From an uncultured Clostridia bacterium (GTDB taxonomy: Bacteria; Bacillota; Clostridia; Christensenellales; UBA1242), in NCBI GenBank assembly GCA_944349375.1, contig CALVMV010000003.1, forward strand, positions 1 to 64,000: a DNA stretch of 64,000 nt. The letters run 5' to 3'. The translations under genes were made by a program, and so were the position numbers. Each line of letters opens with the position of its first letter. Positions within the stretch are counted from its first letter, which is position 1. This document shows, piece by piece, positions 44,670 through 55,624 of the stretch. The notes beneath the pieces were generated by a model. The model was given only the letters and a program-made list of their open reading frames with translations, did no database searches and was not told the origin of the DNA.

Positions 44670-45781
44670 TTTATCTTGACAATGCAGCAACGACAAGAAT
44701 GTTTGAAGGAGCGGTGGACGAATATCAAAAATTCGCCTGCAATCTTTTTTATAATCCTAGTGCTTTTTATAGAGAAGGTAGAGAAGTAAAGGCTTGTCTT
44801 GACCAAGCAAGAAAAAGTTTATTGAAAAAATTGGGTGCGACAAAAGGTGATATAATTTTTACCAGTGGTGCAACTGAAAGCAATAATTTAGCTATTATGG
44901 GCGCTAAAAGAAATGGAAGTTGGGAATACATTTTTTCTATGGGTGAGCATCCTAGTGTTTATAATGTTGCTAAAGAGCTTGAACAACAAAGGTGTAAAGT
45001 ACATTATTTGCCTCTTTTGGAGAATGGGCAGGTTGATTATTCAAATCTTGAGAACTTGATAAATGATAAAACTAGGCTCGTGTGCGTGATGCATGTTAGC
45101 AATGAAACTGGTGTTGTTAATGATATAGAAAAAATAAGTGAAATAGTAAAAACTAAATCTAAAGCGCTTTTGCATGTAGATGGAGTGCAAGCTTTTAACA
45201 AAATTGATTTTGCTTTAGATAAATTAAATGTTGATTCTTACACTATATCTGCACATAAATTTCATGGCCCCAAAGGGGTTGGTGCATTGTATGTAAAAAA
45301 TAAGTCTAATATTAAAAACATTGTTTTTGGTGGAGGACAAGAAGAAAATTTAAGATCTGGCACAGAAAACACTTCTGGGATTATGGCTATGAAGTGGGCA
45401 AATGAGCATATTAATGTTAGAGAAAATTTTGATAAAGCATTGTTGTTAAAGCAAACAATGACAAAAATTTTGTTGCAAGACAATAATATTAAGATAATAG
45501 ATTCCGAATCTCCATATATTATGTCTGTTTCTTATAAGGGTGTTAATGGAGAGACTTTAGCAAGGATTTTGCAAGATGAAGGAGTGTTAGTAAGCACAGG
45601 TAGTGCTTGTTCAACCAAAAAAGCAGGAAATAGAACGCTTGAAAGTATGGGGTTAAAGAAAGAAGATGTTGTTTCTAGTATAAGAATTTCTTTTAATGCT
45701 TATATGAGTGAAGCAGAAATAAAAGATGCAGGAGAAATTATTTTGAAGTGTGCATCAAAATTGTCGGAACTAAAAACATAA
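44666..45781 (+). CDS. nifZ: Cysteine desulfurase (NifZ/IscS type) partner of ThiI
   Basis: PLP enzyme that removes sulfur from cysteine and passes it to ThiI. The 371 residues show YLDNAATTRM, the PLP-lysine motif ISAHKFHGPKGVGALYV, and the flexible active-site loop STGSACSTKKAG of IscS-type enzymes. The next gene is thiI, as in the Bacillus nifZ-thiI pair, so the role is inferred to be 4-thiouridine in tRNA. ATGA overlap with pheT puts it in the T-box operon. Confidence 0.9.
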   Translation: MIYLDNAATTRMFEGAVDEYQKFACNLFYNPSAFYREGREVKACLDQARKSLLKKLGATKGDIIFTSGATESNNLAIMGAKRNGSWEYIFSMGEHPSVYNVAKELEQQRCKVHYLPLLENGQVDYSNLENLINDKTRLVCVMHVSNETGVVNDIEKISEIVKTKSKALLHVDGVQAFNKIDFALDKLNVDSYTISAHKFHGPKGVGALYVKNKSNIKNIVFGGGQEENLRSGTENTSGIMAMKWANEHINVRENFDKALLLKQTMTKILLQDNNIKIIDSESPYIMSVSYKGVNGETLARILQDEGVLVSTGSACSTKKAGNRTLESMGLKKEDVVSSIRISFNAYMSEAEIKDAGEIILKCASKLSELKT

Positions 45782-45790
45782 GGAGAAACC

Positions 45791-46951
45791 ATGAGAGCTA
45801 TTTTATTAAGGTTTGGAGAGTTATATTTAAAGGGCAATAACAGAAACATTTTTGAATCGCTTTTGATTTCTAACATAAAAGAAAAGCTAAAGGGTGAATC
45901 ATATAGATTTGAAAAAACTTTTGGAAGATATGTTGTTTCAAAATACGATTTGGATAAAGAAAATATAATAATAGAAAAATTGAAAACTGTTTTTGGGTTA
46001 TATAGCATTTCTGTAGCTCAAGAGTTAGATGCAGATGTAGAAACAATAAAAGACTATATAAAAAACATAAAGTTAAAAACAGAAAATTTTAAAGTGGTTG
46101 TAAAAAGAGCGGATAAATCTTTTCCGATAACATCTATGGATTTTGCTAAAATCTTAGGTGGAATTATTTTGGATAATAATAAAAGTGCAACAGTAGAGCT
46201 TTATTCTCCTAAAACTACAATTTATGTAGATATCAGACTTAATAAAAAAGCTTATGTGTTTGATGATATAATTAAATGTCAAGGAGGTCTTCCTTTGGGG
46301 AGTGCGGGAAGAGGTCTTTTATTATTGTCTGGCGGAATTGATAGTCCTGTTGCGGGGTATTTGATTGCGAAGAGAGGACTTAAATTAGAAGCTTTGCACT
46401 TTCATAGTTACCCTTATACTTCAGATGAAGCTAAAGATAAAGTTATTGCTTTAGCAAAAAAACTTTGTGATTATGTAGATGAAATAAAATTGCATGTTGT
46501 TTCTTTTACAAAAGTTCAAGAGGCTATCCATGTTCATTGTAGAAGTGAATACATGATAACTATTATGAGAAGAATTATGATGAGAATAGCCGAAAAGATT
46601 TGCGAGAGAAATGAACTAGGGGCTATTGTAACTGGTGAAAGTCTTGGTCAGGTTGCTTCTCAAACTATGCAAAGCATGACTGTAACTGGTGGGGTAGTAA
46701 AAGAATGTCCTATCTTTAGGCCTTGCATAGCAATGGATAAAGAAGAGATAATGGAGATTGCGAATAATATTGGAACTTATCAAACTTCAATTTTGCCTTA
46801 TGAAGATTGCTGTACTGTTTTTCTCCCAAAAAATCCTGTTATAAAACCAACCATTGAAAAATGCGAAAAAGAAGAAAGTTTTTTGGATATAGAAAGGTTG
46901 GTGGATGAAGCATTGCAATCTGAAGAAGTGATTGTATTAAATAGAGATTAG
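45791..46951 (+). CDS. thiI: tRNA 4-thiouridine synthase ThiI
   Basis: Adenylates U8 of tRNA and inserts sulfur. The 386 residues have an N-terminal ferredoxin-like plus THUMP domain (about 1-165) and a PP-loop ATPase domain with LLSGGIDSPVAGYL; the catalytic cysteine region is LPYEDCCTVFLP. There is no C-terminal rhodanese domain, as in Bacillus ThiI, so sulfur is passed directly by the neighbouring desulfurase. AAGGAG precedes the ATG. A terminator follows. Confidence 0.95.
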   Translation: MRAILLRFGELYLKGNNRNIFESLLISNIKEKLKGESYRFEKTFGRYVVSKYDLDKENIIIEKLKTVFGLYSISVAQELDADVETIKDYIKNIKLKTENFKVVVKRADKSFPITSMDFAKILGGIILDNNKSATVELYSPKTTIYVDIRLNKKAYVFDDIIKCQGGLPLGSAGRGLLLLSGGIDSPVAGYLIAKRGLKLEALHFHSYPYTSDEAKDKVIALAKKLCDYVDEIKLHVVSFTKVQEAIHVHCRSEYMITIMRRIMMRIAEKICERNELGAIVTGESLGQVASQTMQSMTVTGGVVKECPIFRPCIAMDKEEIMEIANNIGTYQTSILPYEDCCTVFLPKNPVIKPTIEKCEKEESFLDIERLVDEALQSEEVIVLNRD

Positions 46952-46966
46952 AAAAAATAGATTTTT

Positions 46967-46992
46967 GGAAAGAAGGGTGTGCCTTCTTTTTT
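46967..46992 (+). terminator. Intrinsic terminator of the pheST-nifZ-thiI operon
   Basis: AAAGAAGG and CCTTCTTT form an 8-bp stem around GTGTG and run into eight T. Confidence 0.87.
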
Positions 46993-47078
46993 TTATCCTT
47001 TTTAAAATGTATAAGTGTTTATATTTATAAATTTCGTTTTTATAAATTTTCAAAATTCAATATTTTTATAAAAAACGA

Positions 47079-47173
47079 GTGAATAATTATACAAAAAACG
47101 CTTGCATAATTATAAAAAATGATGTATAATAATCAAAAATGCATGAATAAACATAAATTTATAATTATGCATA
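47079..47173 (+). promoter_or_regulatory. Array of ARG-box-like operators upstream of argR
   Basis: Five sites resembling the ArgR half-palindrome pair (TGAATAATTATACA type) lie in 95 bases: 47080 TGAATAATTATACA, 47103 TGCATAATTATAAA, 47123 TGTATAATAATCAA, 47144 TGAATAAACATAAA and, inverted, 47159-47172 (ATGCATAATTATAA). Start-to-start spacing of 23, 20, 21 and 15 bases puts the first four roughly two helical turns apart. Two overlap the promoter, so autorepression by ArgR is the natural reading. Confidence 0.72.
47102..47130 (+). promoter_or_regulatory. Promoter of argR-recN
   Basis: TTGCAT at 47102, 17-bp spacer, TATAAT at 47125, overlapping two of the ARG-box-like sites. Confidence 0.78.
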
Positions 47174-47223
47174 ACGGCTATACTCCTTTAAAATAAAGGG
47201 ATATAGCGATTAGGAGAAAAAAC

Positions 47224-47676
47224 ATGGCAAGAAGCGCTAGACAATCAAAAATTTTGGAACTTATATCCACTAAAGAGATTGAAACCCAAGATGAACTCGC
47301 TAGAGAATTGAGAAATGCAAACTTTGAGATTACTCAAGCTACAATATCAAGGGATATTAAAGAGCTTGGGCTTACAAAGATTTTGTCCCCCTCTGGAAAA
47401 TATAAGTATTGTTTTGTTGGTTCCGAAGACCAAGTTATTTCTAATAAATACATAACTATTTTTAAAGAATCAGTAATTTCTGTTAAGTCTGCTATGAATA
47501 TTGCTGTTGTTAAAACAATGAAAGGCATGGCTAGTGGTATTTGTGGTTTTGTTGATAAATTAAATTTAAATGAATTGATGGGCGCTTGCTATGGAGATGA
47601 TACTGTTATGTTGATTTTTCCTACCACAATTTTGGCTGGAGATGCAGTTTTGACTCTTAATAATATGCTTAATTAA
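47224..47676 (+). CDS. argR: Arginine repressor ArgR/AhrC
   Basis: Arginine-responsive hexameric regulator. The 150 residues have the winged helix with ATISRDIKELGL (recognition helix, about residues 40-51) and the C-terminal arginine-binding and oligomerisation domain ending in GACYGDDTVMLIFPT, keeping the GDDT motif. TAGGAG precedes the ATG. It is followed 11 bases later by recN, the usual argR-recN order in Bacillota. Confidence 0.94.
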   Translation: MARSARQSKILELISTKEIETQDELARELRNANFEITQATISRDIKELGLTKILSPSGKYKYCFVGSEDQVISNKYITIFKESVISVKSAMNIAVVKTMKGMASGICGFVDKLNLNELMGACYGDDTVMLIFPTTILAGDAVLTLNNMLN

Positions 47677-47687
47677 AAGAGGATAAA

Positions 47688-49364
47688 ATGTTACAAACAT
47701 TAAAAATAGAAAATGTTGCGTTGATTAAGTCAACCACTATTGAGTTTGATAAAGGATTAAATATATTGCTTGGTGAAACTGGAGCAGGCAAAAGCCTTAT
47801 TTTTAACAGTCTGCTTTTTGTTTTGGGTGCAAAGGCTGACAAATCTTTAATTAGAAACGGTGAACAATCAATGAGAGTTGAAGCATTGTTTGTTGACATA
47901 AATGAGCAAGCGAAAAAATATTTGTCTGATTCAGAATTTGATTATGATGGAGAACTATTAATTTCAAGAAGTCTATTTGTTGATGGAAAATCGTCTATTA
48001 GAATTAATGGTATGATTGCTACTACTTCAATGCTGAAAGGGTTAGCTTTGAATCTAGTTGATAGTTATGAACAGCATGAAAATGTAGAATTATTAAATAA
48101 TAAAAATCACATTTTATTGTTAGACAAATTTATAGGAGAGTCTATAGAAAATTTAAAAATTGAACTCGCCCAGTTGCTGACTTCTTATAAAACCTTAAAC
48201 AAAGAGTTGCAGTCGATTGGTGGTGATGAGCAAGAAAGAGAAAGGCTTTTGTCTATACTTAAATTTCAATATGATGAAATTTCAAATGCCGATTTGAAAA
48301 ATGGTGAAATGGAAGATATTAAGGAGAGATTAAAAGTTCTTAATAGTGCAGAAAAAATCTTTGAAGCTATTTCTTCTTGCGAAACATTAATGGTAGAAAA
48401 CTCTGACAGTGTTTTAACACAGTTGCAAGAAATGTCTTCACAATTATCGCCTTTAAGTAATATTGACAATATAGCACGATTAAAAGAAAGATTGGATAGT
48501 GCTAGATATGAATTAGAAGATATAAATTCATCACTTGATGATATAAAAAATTCTATTTCATTTGATGAAAGGGAACTTGAGCAATTAGATTCAAGATACG
48601 ATTTACTAAAAAATTTGTGTAAAAAATATGGTGGCTCTATTGATAAAGTATTGCAGTTTGCCGAAGAAACTAAAGAAAAACTAGAAAAGTTAGAAGACAG
48701 TGATTATCTTATCGAAAAATTAAACAAAGAAAAAAGCATCATTATGGGAAAAATGCAGGCTTGTGCTAGACAAATTACATCGTTGCGTAGTAAGGCTGCA
48801 ACAGAAATTGAATCTAAAGTAGGCGCTGAACTTAAACAACTAGGTATGAAATCTGCAATTTTTAAGATAAACATTTCTCAAAATAGTGAGATTACTTCTA
48901 GTGGGTTTGATGATGTTAAGTTTACTTTTTCTGCAAATGTAGGACAAGAAGTTAAAGATTTGTCTAAAACAGCTTCTGGCGGAGAATTAAGCAGATTTAT
49001 GTTGGCAGTTAAAAATGTTATTTCTGCAGGTGCTACTAAAACTTTGTTGTTTGATGAAATTGATTCTGGAATTAGTGGGGAAATAGGAAAGGTTGTTGGT
49101 GTAAAATTGAAAAATATTTCAAAAGATAACCAAGTTATATGTATTACTCATTTACCTCAAGTTGCTTCTTTTGGTGATAATTTTATCAATGTTTATAAAG
49201 TCGAAGAACAAGGACAAACATTCTCTAAAGCACAACCTTTGCAAGAAAATAATGTTGTTGAGGCAATTGCTAAAATGATTAGTGGTAATCAGCCTTCATT
49301 GGTTGCCATAAACCATGTTATTGAGATGATTGATGAAAGTAAAAAATTGTTTAACAATTTGTAA
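47688..49364 (+). CDS. recN: DNA repair protein RecN
   Basis: SMC-like ATPase that acts at double-strand breaks. The 558 residues have Walker A LLGETGAGKSLIFNS at the start, a central coiled coil (about 150-370), the ABC signature SGGELSRFMLA, and Walker B LLFDEIDSGISGE. AAGAGGA precedes the ATG. In most spore formers spoIVB and spo0A follow; here a terminator and ruvC follow. Confidence 0.96.
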   Translation: MLQTLKIENVALIKSTTIEFDKGLNILLGETGAGKSLIFNSLLFVLGAKADKSLIRNGEQSMRVEALFVDINEQAKKYLSDSEFDYDGELLISRSLFVDGKSSIRINGMIATTSMLKGLALNLVDSYEQHENVELLNNKNHILLLDKFIGESIENLKIELAQLLTSYKTLNKELQSIGGDEQERERLLSILKFQYDEISNADLKNGEMEDIKERLKVLNSAEKIFEAISSCETLMVENSDSVLTQLQEMSSQLSPLSNIDNIARLKERLDSARYELEDINSSLDDIKNSISFDERELEQLDSRYDLLKNLCKKYGGSIDKVLQFAEETKEKLEKLEDSDYLIEKLNKEKSIIMGKMQACARQITSLRSKAATEIESKVGAELKQLGMKSAIFKINISQNSEITSSGFDDVKFTFSANVGQEVKDLSKTASGGELSRFMLAVKNVISAGATKTLLFDEIDSGISGEIGKVVGVKLKNISKDNQVICITHLPQVASFGDNFINVYKVEEQGQTFSKAQPLQENNVVEAIAKMISGNQPSLVAINHVIEMIDESKKLFNNL

Positions 49365-49397
49365 AAAGAGTAATATTCCAAAATTGCTCTTTTTTAT
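49362..49397 (+). terminator. Intrinsic terminator of recN
   Basis: AAAAAGAG pairs with CTCTTTTT, with further partial pairing (GTAAT with ATTGC), then T-rich sequence. Confidence 0.75.
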
Positions 49398-49425
49398 TTT
49401 TTACATATTTAAATGTTAAGATTGT

Positions 49426-49454
49426 TTGACTTAATTGGTTTTATAGTGTAAAAT
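49426..49454 (+). promoter_or_regulatory. Promoter of ruvCAB
   Basis: TTGACT at 49426, 17-bp spacer, TAAAAT at 49449. It is so close to ATG 49461 that the ruvC message would be nearly leaderless, which fits the lack of a Shine-Dalgarno there. Confidence 0.72.
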
Positions 49455-49460
49455 TTGTTT

Positions 49461-49949
49461 ATGGTTATTTTAGGGATTGATCCAGGTTATGCAATTATAG
49501 GTTATGGCATACTTGATACTGCAAAAAAGGATATGTTGTTAGATTATGGTGCTATTGTAACTCCTAAAGAAGATAGCATGCCTGTTAGATTAGAGAATAT
49601 TGATAAAAGTTTGAAATTCCTTTTTGATAAATACAAACCAGATGTTGTAGCAATAGAAGAACTCTTTTATTTTAAAAATCAAAAAACGGTTATTCAGGTG
49701 GCTCAGGCTAGAGGTGTGATTTTGCTTGCATGTCAAAAATATTGTGGCAATATTTATGAATATACACCTTTACAAATTAAACAGGCCTTAACTGGACAAG
49801 GAAGAGCAGAAAAAGCGCAGGTTCAATTTATGGTTAAGGCTATTTTAGGACTCAATTCAATTCCCAAACCAGATGATGCTGCAGATGCGTTAGCTGTTGC
49901 TATTTGTCATAGTCAGTCTAGTCCGGTTTTAAATCAAAATAAAATTTAG
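49461..49949 (+). CDS. ruvC: Holliday junction resolvase RuvC
   Basis: Cuts Holliday junctions after branch migration by RuvAB. The 162 residues carry the catalytic acids in ILGIDPGYAIIGYG, VAIEELFY and PDDAADALAVA. The ATG at 49461 is used rather than the TTG two codons earlier, which lies next to the -10 box. Little or no ribosome site: possibly leaderless. ruvC-ruvA-ruvB-queA-tgt follow closely. Confidence 0.94.
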   Translation: MVILGIDPGYAIIGYGILDTAKKDMLLDYGAIVTPKEDSMPVRLENIDKSLKFLFDKYKPDVVAIEELFYFKNQKTVIQVAQARGVILLACQKYCGNIYEYTPLQIKQALTGQGRAEKAQVQFMVKAILGLNSIPKPDDAADALAVAICHSQSSPVLNQNKI

Positions 49950-49957
49950 GAGAAATT

Positions 49958-50548
49958 ATGATATCTTTTTTAGTAGGTGTTATAGAAGAAAAAAATGAAA
50001 ATCAGTTGATTATGGATGTTAATGGTGTAGGATATGATGTTTGCGTTTCTTCTAATACTTTATCATCTTTGCCACTTGCGGGAGAAACTGTTAAAATTTA
50101 CACTTATTTAGCTGTAAGAGAAGATGGAGTATATTTATATGGTTTTTCTTCTAAAGAAGAGCGAGAGCTTTTTTATAAACTTATAACTGTTAGCGGTGTA
50201 GGCCCAAAGCTGGCAATATCAATTTTGTCAGGGTTGAGTTTGTCTGATTTAATTTTAGCTATTATACAGGAAGATTCTAAATTGTTGTCAAAAATTAAAG
50301 GTTTAGGCAAAAAAACTGCTGAAAGGATATGCCTTGAACTTAAAGATAAATTAGATAAAAATCAATCTTCAGATGTTGCAAAATTTGATACAAATTACAA
50401 TGAAGATGCTGTCCAAATGGCTACTGATACTCTTATAAGTTTGGGAATAAATAAAAATGAAGCTTATATGCTAGCTAGAGCTAATGCTCAAAATGATGCT
50501 ACAGCAGAAGAAATCATATCAAAGGCATTAAGGGGGTACAAAGGTTGA
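49958..50548 (+). CDS. ruvA: Holliday junction branch migration protein RuvA
   Basis: DNA-binding tetramer that holds the junction. The 196 residues have an N-terminal OB domain ([25 protein letters not shown]), two helix-hairpin-helix motifs ([13 protein letters not shown] and [16 protein letters not shown]) and the C-terminal domain III that contacts RuvB. AGGAGAA precedes the ATG. The stop overlaps the ruvB start. Confidence 0.96.
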   Translation: MISFLVGVIEEKNENQLIMDVNGVGYDVCVSSNTLSSLPLAGETVKIYTYLAVREDGVYLYGFSSKEERELFYKLITVSGVGPKLAISILSGLSLSDLILAIIQEDSKLLSKIKGLGKKTAERICLELKDKLDKNQSSDVAKFDTNYNEDAVQMATDTLISLGINKNEAYMLARANAQNDATAEEIISKALRGYKG

Positions 50549-51549
50549 AAGAAGAAGAAAGATTCATTCAAAGCAGTAAAAATTTAACCGATGCGGAAAT
50601 AGAAAACTCTTTAAGACCTACTTCATTTGATGAGTATGTTGGTCAAACGAAAGTTAAAGAGTCTTTAAATGTTTATATACAAGCTGCTAAATCAAGGAAA
50701 GAAAGTTTAGACCATGTCCTTCTTTATGGGCCTCCAGGGCTTGGAAAGACAACTCTTTCTCATATAATTGCAAATGAATTGGGTTCGCAATTTAAAGTAA
50801 CCTCAGGACCAGCAATAGAACATGCTGCAGACCTGGCGGCTATCTTGACTAACTTAAATCAAAATGATGTTTTGTTTATAGATGAGATTCATAGATTGAA
50901 TAAAACTGTAGAAGAAATTTTATATCCAGCTATGGAAGATTTTGCTCTTGATTTTATCGTAGGCAAAGGGCCTTCTGCTAGAAATATGAGATTAAAAATT
51001 AAGCCGTTTACTTTAATAGGAGCAACTACTAGAGCAGGTATGTTGACAAATCCTTTGAGAGATAGGTTTGGGGTTATATGTAGGCTTGAATTATATACCA
51101 TTGACGAACTTACCATTATAATTAAAAGATCGGCGCAAATACTGGGAATTAAGATAGATAATGATGCTGCAATAGAAATTGCGAAGCGTTCTAGAGGCAC
51201 GCCTAGAATTGCTAATAGATTGCTTAAAAGGGTGAGAGATTATGCTCAAGTTATAGGGCAAGGTGTTGTGAATAAGGATATTGCTAACAAAACTTTGCAA
51301 GTAATGGAAATAGATGAACTTGGACTAGATGTAATTGATAGAAAAATTTTAACTACAATTATAAACAAGTTCGGCGGTGGACCAGTCGGATTAGATACAT
51401 TAGCTGCTACAATAAGCGAAGATGCAACAACTATCGAAGATGTTTATGAGCCTTATCTTCTTCAACTTGGTTTTATTTCTAGAACGCCAAGAGGTAGAGT
51501 TGCTTTAGAAGGAGCTTATAAACACTTTGCCATACCTTATGATAAATAA
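50545..51549 (+). CDS. ruvB: Holliday junction branch migration ATPase RuvB
   Basis: AAA+ motor of branch migration, 334 residues, with [12 protein letters not shown], Walker [12 protein letters not shown], Walker [11 protein letters not shown], sensor GATTRAGML and the winged-helix C-terminus ([11 protein letters not shown]). The start is TTG, overlapping the ruvA stop (TTGA) with AGGGGG upstream, so translation is coupled. Confidence 0.96.
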   Translation: MKEEERFIQSSKNLTDAEIENSLRPTSFDEYVGQTKVKESLNVYIQAAKSRKESLDHVLLYGPPGLGKTTLSHIIANELGSQFKVTSGPAIEHAADLAAILTNLNQNDVLFIDEIHRLNKTVEEILYPAMEDFALDFIVGKGPSARNMRLKIKPFTLIGATTRAGMLTNPLRDRFGVICRLELYTIDELTIIIKRSAQILGIKIDNDAAIEIAKRSRGTPRIANRLLKRVRDYAQVIGQGVVNKDIANKTLQVMEIDELGLDVIDRKILTTIINKFGGGPVGLDTLAATISEDATTIEDVYEPYLLQLGFISRTPRGRVALEGAYKHFAIPYDK

Positions 51550-51564
51550 CTTAAAGGTGAAGAA

Positions 51565-52611
51565 ATGTCAAATATAAAAAATGAAGATTTGTTAAAAAAA
51601 GAAAGCTATTTTTATGATTTGCCAGAAGAATTAATAGCTCAAACTCCAATAGAACCTAGGGATAGCTCTAGGCTTTTGGTTTATTCTAAAGATGCTAAAA
51701 AAATTCAACATGATAAATTTTATAATATTTTAAATTATCTTAAGAAAGGTGATGTTTTAGTTGTAAATAATACTAGAGTTTTGCCCGCAAGATTGTTTGG
51801 CTATAAAGACACTGGTGCAAAGATAGAGATATTATTACAAAAAAGATTGAACTTAAAAGAATGGGAAGTTATTGCAAGACCCTTTAAAAGGTTAAGCGAG
51901 GGGACAGAAATTCATTTTAGTGAAAATTTGAGTTGTGTTATATTAAAAAAATATGAATATGGTAGTTGCTTAATTAAATTTCAATATGATGGGGTTTTTG
52001 AAACTAGGCTTGAGGAAGTTGGACAAGTTCCTTTGCCTCCATATATTCATGAAAAATTAAAAGATAAAGAGAGATATCAAACTGTTTACGCAAAAGTTGA
52101 AGGTTCTTCTGCTGCGCCTACAGCGGGACTTCATTTTACTAAACAATTGCTTAATAAAATTAAAGATTTTGGAATTGAAATTGTAGAAGTGTTACTGCAT
52201 GTTGGATTGGGAACTTTCCGTCCTGTTAAAGAAAGCAATATTTTAGAGCATAAAATGCATAGTGAATATATTGAAATGTCTGAAAGAAATGCGGAGATAA
52301 TTAATCAGGCAAAGAAGGAAGGGCGAAGAATTATTGCGGTGGGCACAACTAGTGTTAGAGTTTTAGAAAGTTGTTGTGATGATAATGGAATAATCATCCC
52401 GCAACATAGAGAAACGGATATTTTTATTTATCCTTCTTATAAATTTAAAGTGGTAGATGCTTTGATAACAAATTTTCATTTGCCTGAAAGCACTTTAATT
52501 ATGCTTGTTTCTGCATTTGCAGGATATGATGAAACCATGAAAATATACAAAACGGCTGTTCAAGAAAAATATAGATTTTTTTCTTTTGGTGATGCAATGT
52601 TTATATATTAA
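51565..52611 (+). CDS. queA: S-adenosylmethionine:tRNA ribosyltransferase-isomerase QueA
   Basis: Adds the cyclopentene precursor in queuosine synthesis on tRNA. The 348 residues show LPEELIAQTPIEPRDSSRLL, VVNNTRVLPARLFG, SSAAPTAGLHFT and VGLGTFRPV, all family hallmarks. AAAGGTG precedes the ATG. With tgt downstream, the cell salvages or makes the queuosine precursor. Confidence 0.97.
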   Translation: MSNIKNEDLLKKESYFYDLPEELIAQTPIEPRDSSRLLVYSKDAKKIQHDKFYNILNYLKKGDVLVVNNTRVLPARLFGYKDTGAKIEILLQKRLNLKEWEVIARPFKRLSEGTEIHFSENLSCVILKKYEYGSCLIKFQYDGVFETRLEEVGQVPLPPYIHEKLKDKERYQTVYAKVEGSSAAPTAGLHFTKQLLNKIKDFGIEIVEVLLHVGLGTFRPVKESNILEHKMHSEYIEMSERNAEIINQAKKEGRRIIAVGTTSVRVLESCCDDNGIIIPQHRETDIFIYPSYKFKVVDALITNFHLPESTLIMLVSAFAGYDETMKIYKTAVQEKYRFFSFGDAMFIY

Positions 52612-52684
52612 TGCTATATGTTGTAGTTATGCGCACATAATAGCTACTATTTAAAACTAAAAAAATATGTTAAAATAAAGGTAG

Positions 52685-53815
<1,131 letters not shown>

Positions 53816-53820
53816 AACAA

Positions 53821-53855
53821 AACTTTGCTTACTTCTTGTGAGCAAAGTTTTTTTA
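53821..53855 (+). terminator. Intrinsic terminator of tgt
   Basis: Twelve-bp stem AACTTTGCTTAC / GTGAGCAAAGTT with a 5-nt loop and seven T. Confidence 0.87.
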
Positions 53856-53873
53856 TTTCCTGTCTTTAATTGT

Positions 53874-53902
53874 TTGACTTGATTGTAAAATATTGTTATA
53901 AT
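53874..53902 (+). promoter_or_regulatory. Promoter of rny
   Basis: TTGACT at 53874, 17-bp spacer, TATAAT at 53897. The 120-nt leader holds a small hairpin AAGTTG-GCAT-CAACTT (53934-53949) followed by T, a possible attenuator. Confidence 0.78.
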
Positions 53903-54030
53903 TATTTTGGTTATTTAAAATTTAAGTTGGCATCAACTTTTTATATAAATTTTATTAAAACAAAGACATGTGCTAGATGTCAACAATTTTTTCAAAATTA
54001 CCAAATCTTAATTTAATAAAAGGGGAAATT

Positions 54031-55623
54031 ATGAACAACAGTATTAGTTTATTATGTGATGCTGTTGCTACCGCAGGTGTTGTTGCTGGAATATGCGCAC
54101 TTATAGTAGGTTTAATAATTGGTATTTTTGTTTATAAATTTGTTATTGACAAAAAAATTAACAAGAATAAATCTAATGCAGTAAAAATTATTGAAGATGC
54201 CTATGCGGAAGCAAAAAGCGTAAAAAAAGAATCTATTTTAGAAGCAAAAGAAGAAGCTCAAAAAATTAGAGATGAAGCTAACAATGAGGCAAATGAAAGA
54301 AGGCGAGAGATACAAAAACAAGAAGAAAGATTAGATCAAAGAGAAGAGTATGTAACTAAAAAAGAACAACTTTTAGATACTAAATCTGAACAAATCGAAA
54401 ATGAAAAGCAAAAGGTTGAAGATGAAAAATTAAAACTAAGTGAAAAAATCAATGAACAAGAAGTAATAAAAGTTCAAATGCTTGAAAAACTTGAAAAAAT
54501 TTCAGGGTTATCAAAGAAAGAGGCAAAAGATATTTTAATTGAAAGCATTACTGATGAAGCAAAAAAAGATGCTGGAGCAATTGTAAAACAAATTGAAGAT
54601 GAAGCCAGAGAAAATGCTGAAAAACATGCACAAGAAATTGTAATTGGAGCAATACAAAAGTGTGCAACAGACCTTACGAGTGAGATGACAGTAACATCAG
54701 TTGCTCTTCCAAATGATGAAATGAAAGGCAGAATTATTGGTCGTGAAGGACGAAATATTCGTTCTATTGAAAGTGCAACTGGAGTTGAACTTATAGTTGA
54801 TGATACACCTGAAACAATTACCATTTCTAGTTTTGATCCTTTTAGAAGAGAGATCGCAAGATTATCTCTTGAAAAACTTATTGTTGATGGAAGAATTCAT
54901 CCTGGAAGAATCGAAGAAATTGTTGAGAAATCTACAATTGAAGTAGAAAAAGCAATCAAAGAAGCTGGAGAAAATGCTTGCAACGAAACTCAAATTTATA
55001 ATTTAAATCCTGAACTTGTTAAAGTTTTAGGAAGATTAAAGTTTAGAACTAGTTATGGACAAAATTGCTTAAAACATAGTGTTGAAACATCAATTATTGC
55101 TGGTTTAATCGCGGCTGAAATTGGTGCAAATGTTACTGTGGCAAAAAGGGGAGGCCTTTTACATGATATAGGGAAAGCTCTTGACCACGAAATCGAAGGG
55201 ACACATGTTTCTATTGGAGTTGACCTTGCAAAAAAATATAAAGAAAATGAAGCTGTGATTCATTGTATAGAAGCTCACCATGGTAACGTTCCTTTTCATA
55301 GTATAGAAGCTATTATAGTTCAAGTGGCAGATGCAATATCAAGTTCTAGACCAGGCGCAAGACGAGAAAGTTTTGAAAACTATATAAAAAGATTGCAGCA
55401 ACTTGAAACAATTTGCAATGATTTTAAAGGTGTTGAAAAATCTTATGCAATTCAGGCTGGTAGAGAAGTTCGTATTATGGTAAAACCAGATGAAATTAGT
55501 GATAACGAAGCTTTATTTATGGCAAAAGAAATTGCAAAAAGAATTGAAAACGAAATGCAGTATCCTGGTCAAATTAAAGTTAACGTTATTAGAGAATCAA
55601 GATTTACTGATACAGCTAAATAA
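54031..55623 (+). CDS. rny: Ribonuclease Y
   Basis: Membrane-anchored endoribonuclease that starts mRNA decay. The 530 residues have one N-terminal transmembrane helix (about 16-40), a long glutamate/lysine coiled coil (45-185), a KH domain (GRIIGREGRNIRSIE) and an HD domain (LLHDIGKALDHE). AAAGGGGAA precedes ATG 54031; an earlier in-frame start at 53977 lacks a ribosome site. Length is typical. Own promoter and terminator. Confidence 0.96.
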   Translation: MNNSISLLCDAVATAGVVAGICALIVGLIIGIFVYKFVIDKKINKNKSNAVKIIEDAYAEAKSVKKESILEAKEEAQKIRDEANNEANERRREIQKQEERLDQREEYVTKKEQLLDTKSEQIENEKQKVEDEKLKLSEKINEQEVIKVQMLEKLEKISGLSKKEAKDILIESITDEAKKDAGAIVKQIEDEARENAEKHAQEIVIGAIQKCATDLTSEMTVTSVALPNDEMKGRIIGREGRNIRSIESATGVELIVDDTPETITISSFDPFRREIARLSLEKLIVDGRIHPGRIEEIVEKSTIEVEKAIKEAGENACNETQIYNLNPELVKVLGRLKFRTSYGQNCLKHSVETSIIAGLIAAEIGANVTVAKRGGLLHDIGKALDHEIEGTHVSIGVDLAKKYKENEAVIHCIEAHHGNVPFHSIEAIIVQVADAISSSRPGARRESFENYIKRLQQLETICNDFKGVEKSYAIQAGREVRIMVKPDEISDNEALFMAKEIAKRIENEMQYPGQIKVNVIRESRFTDTAK

Positions 55624-55624
55624 C

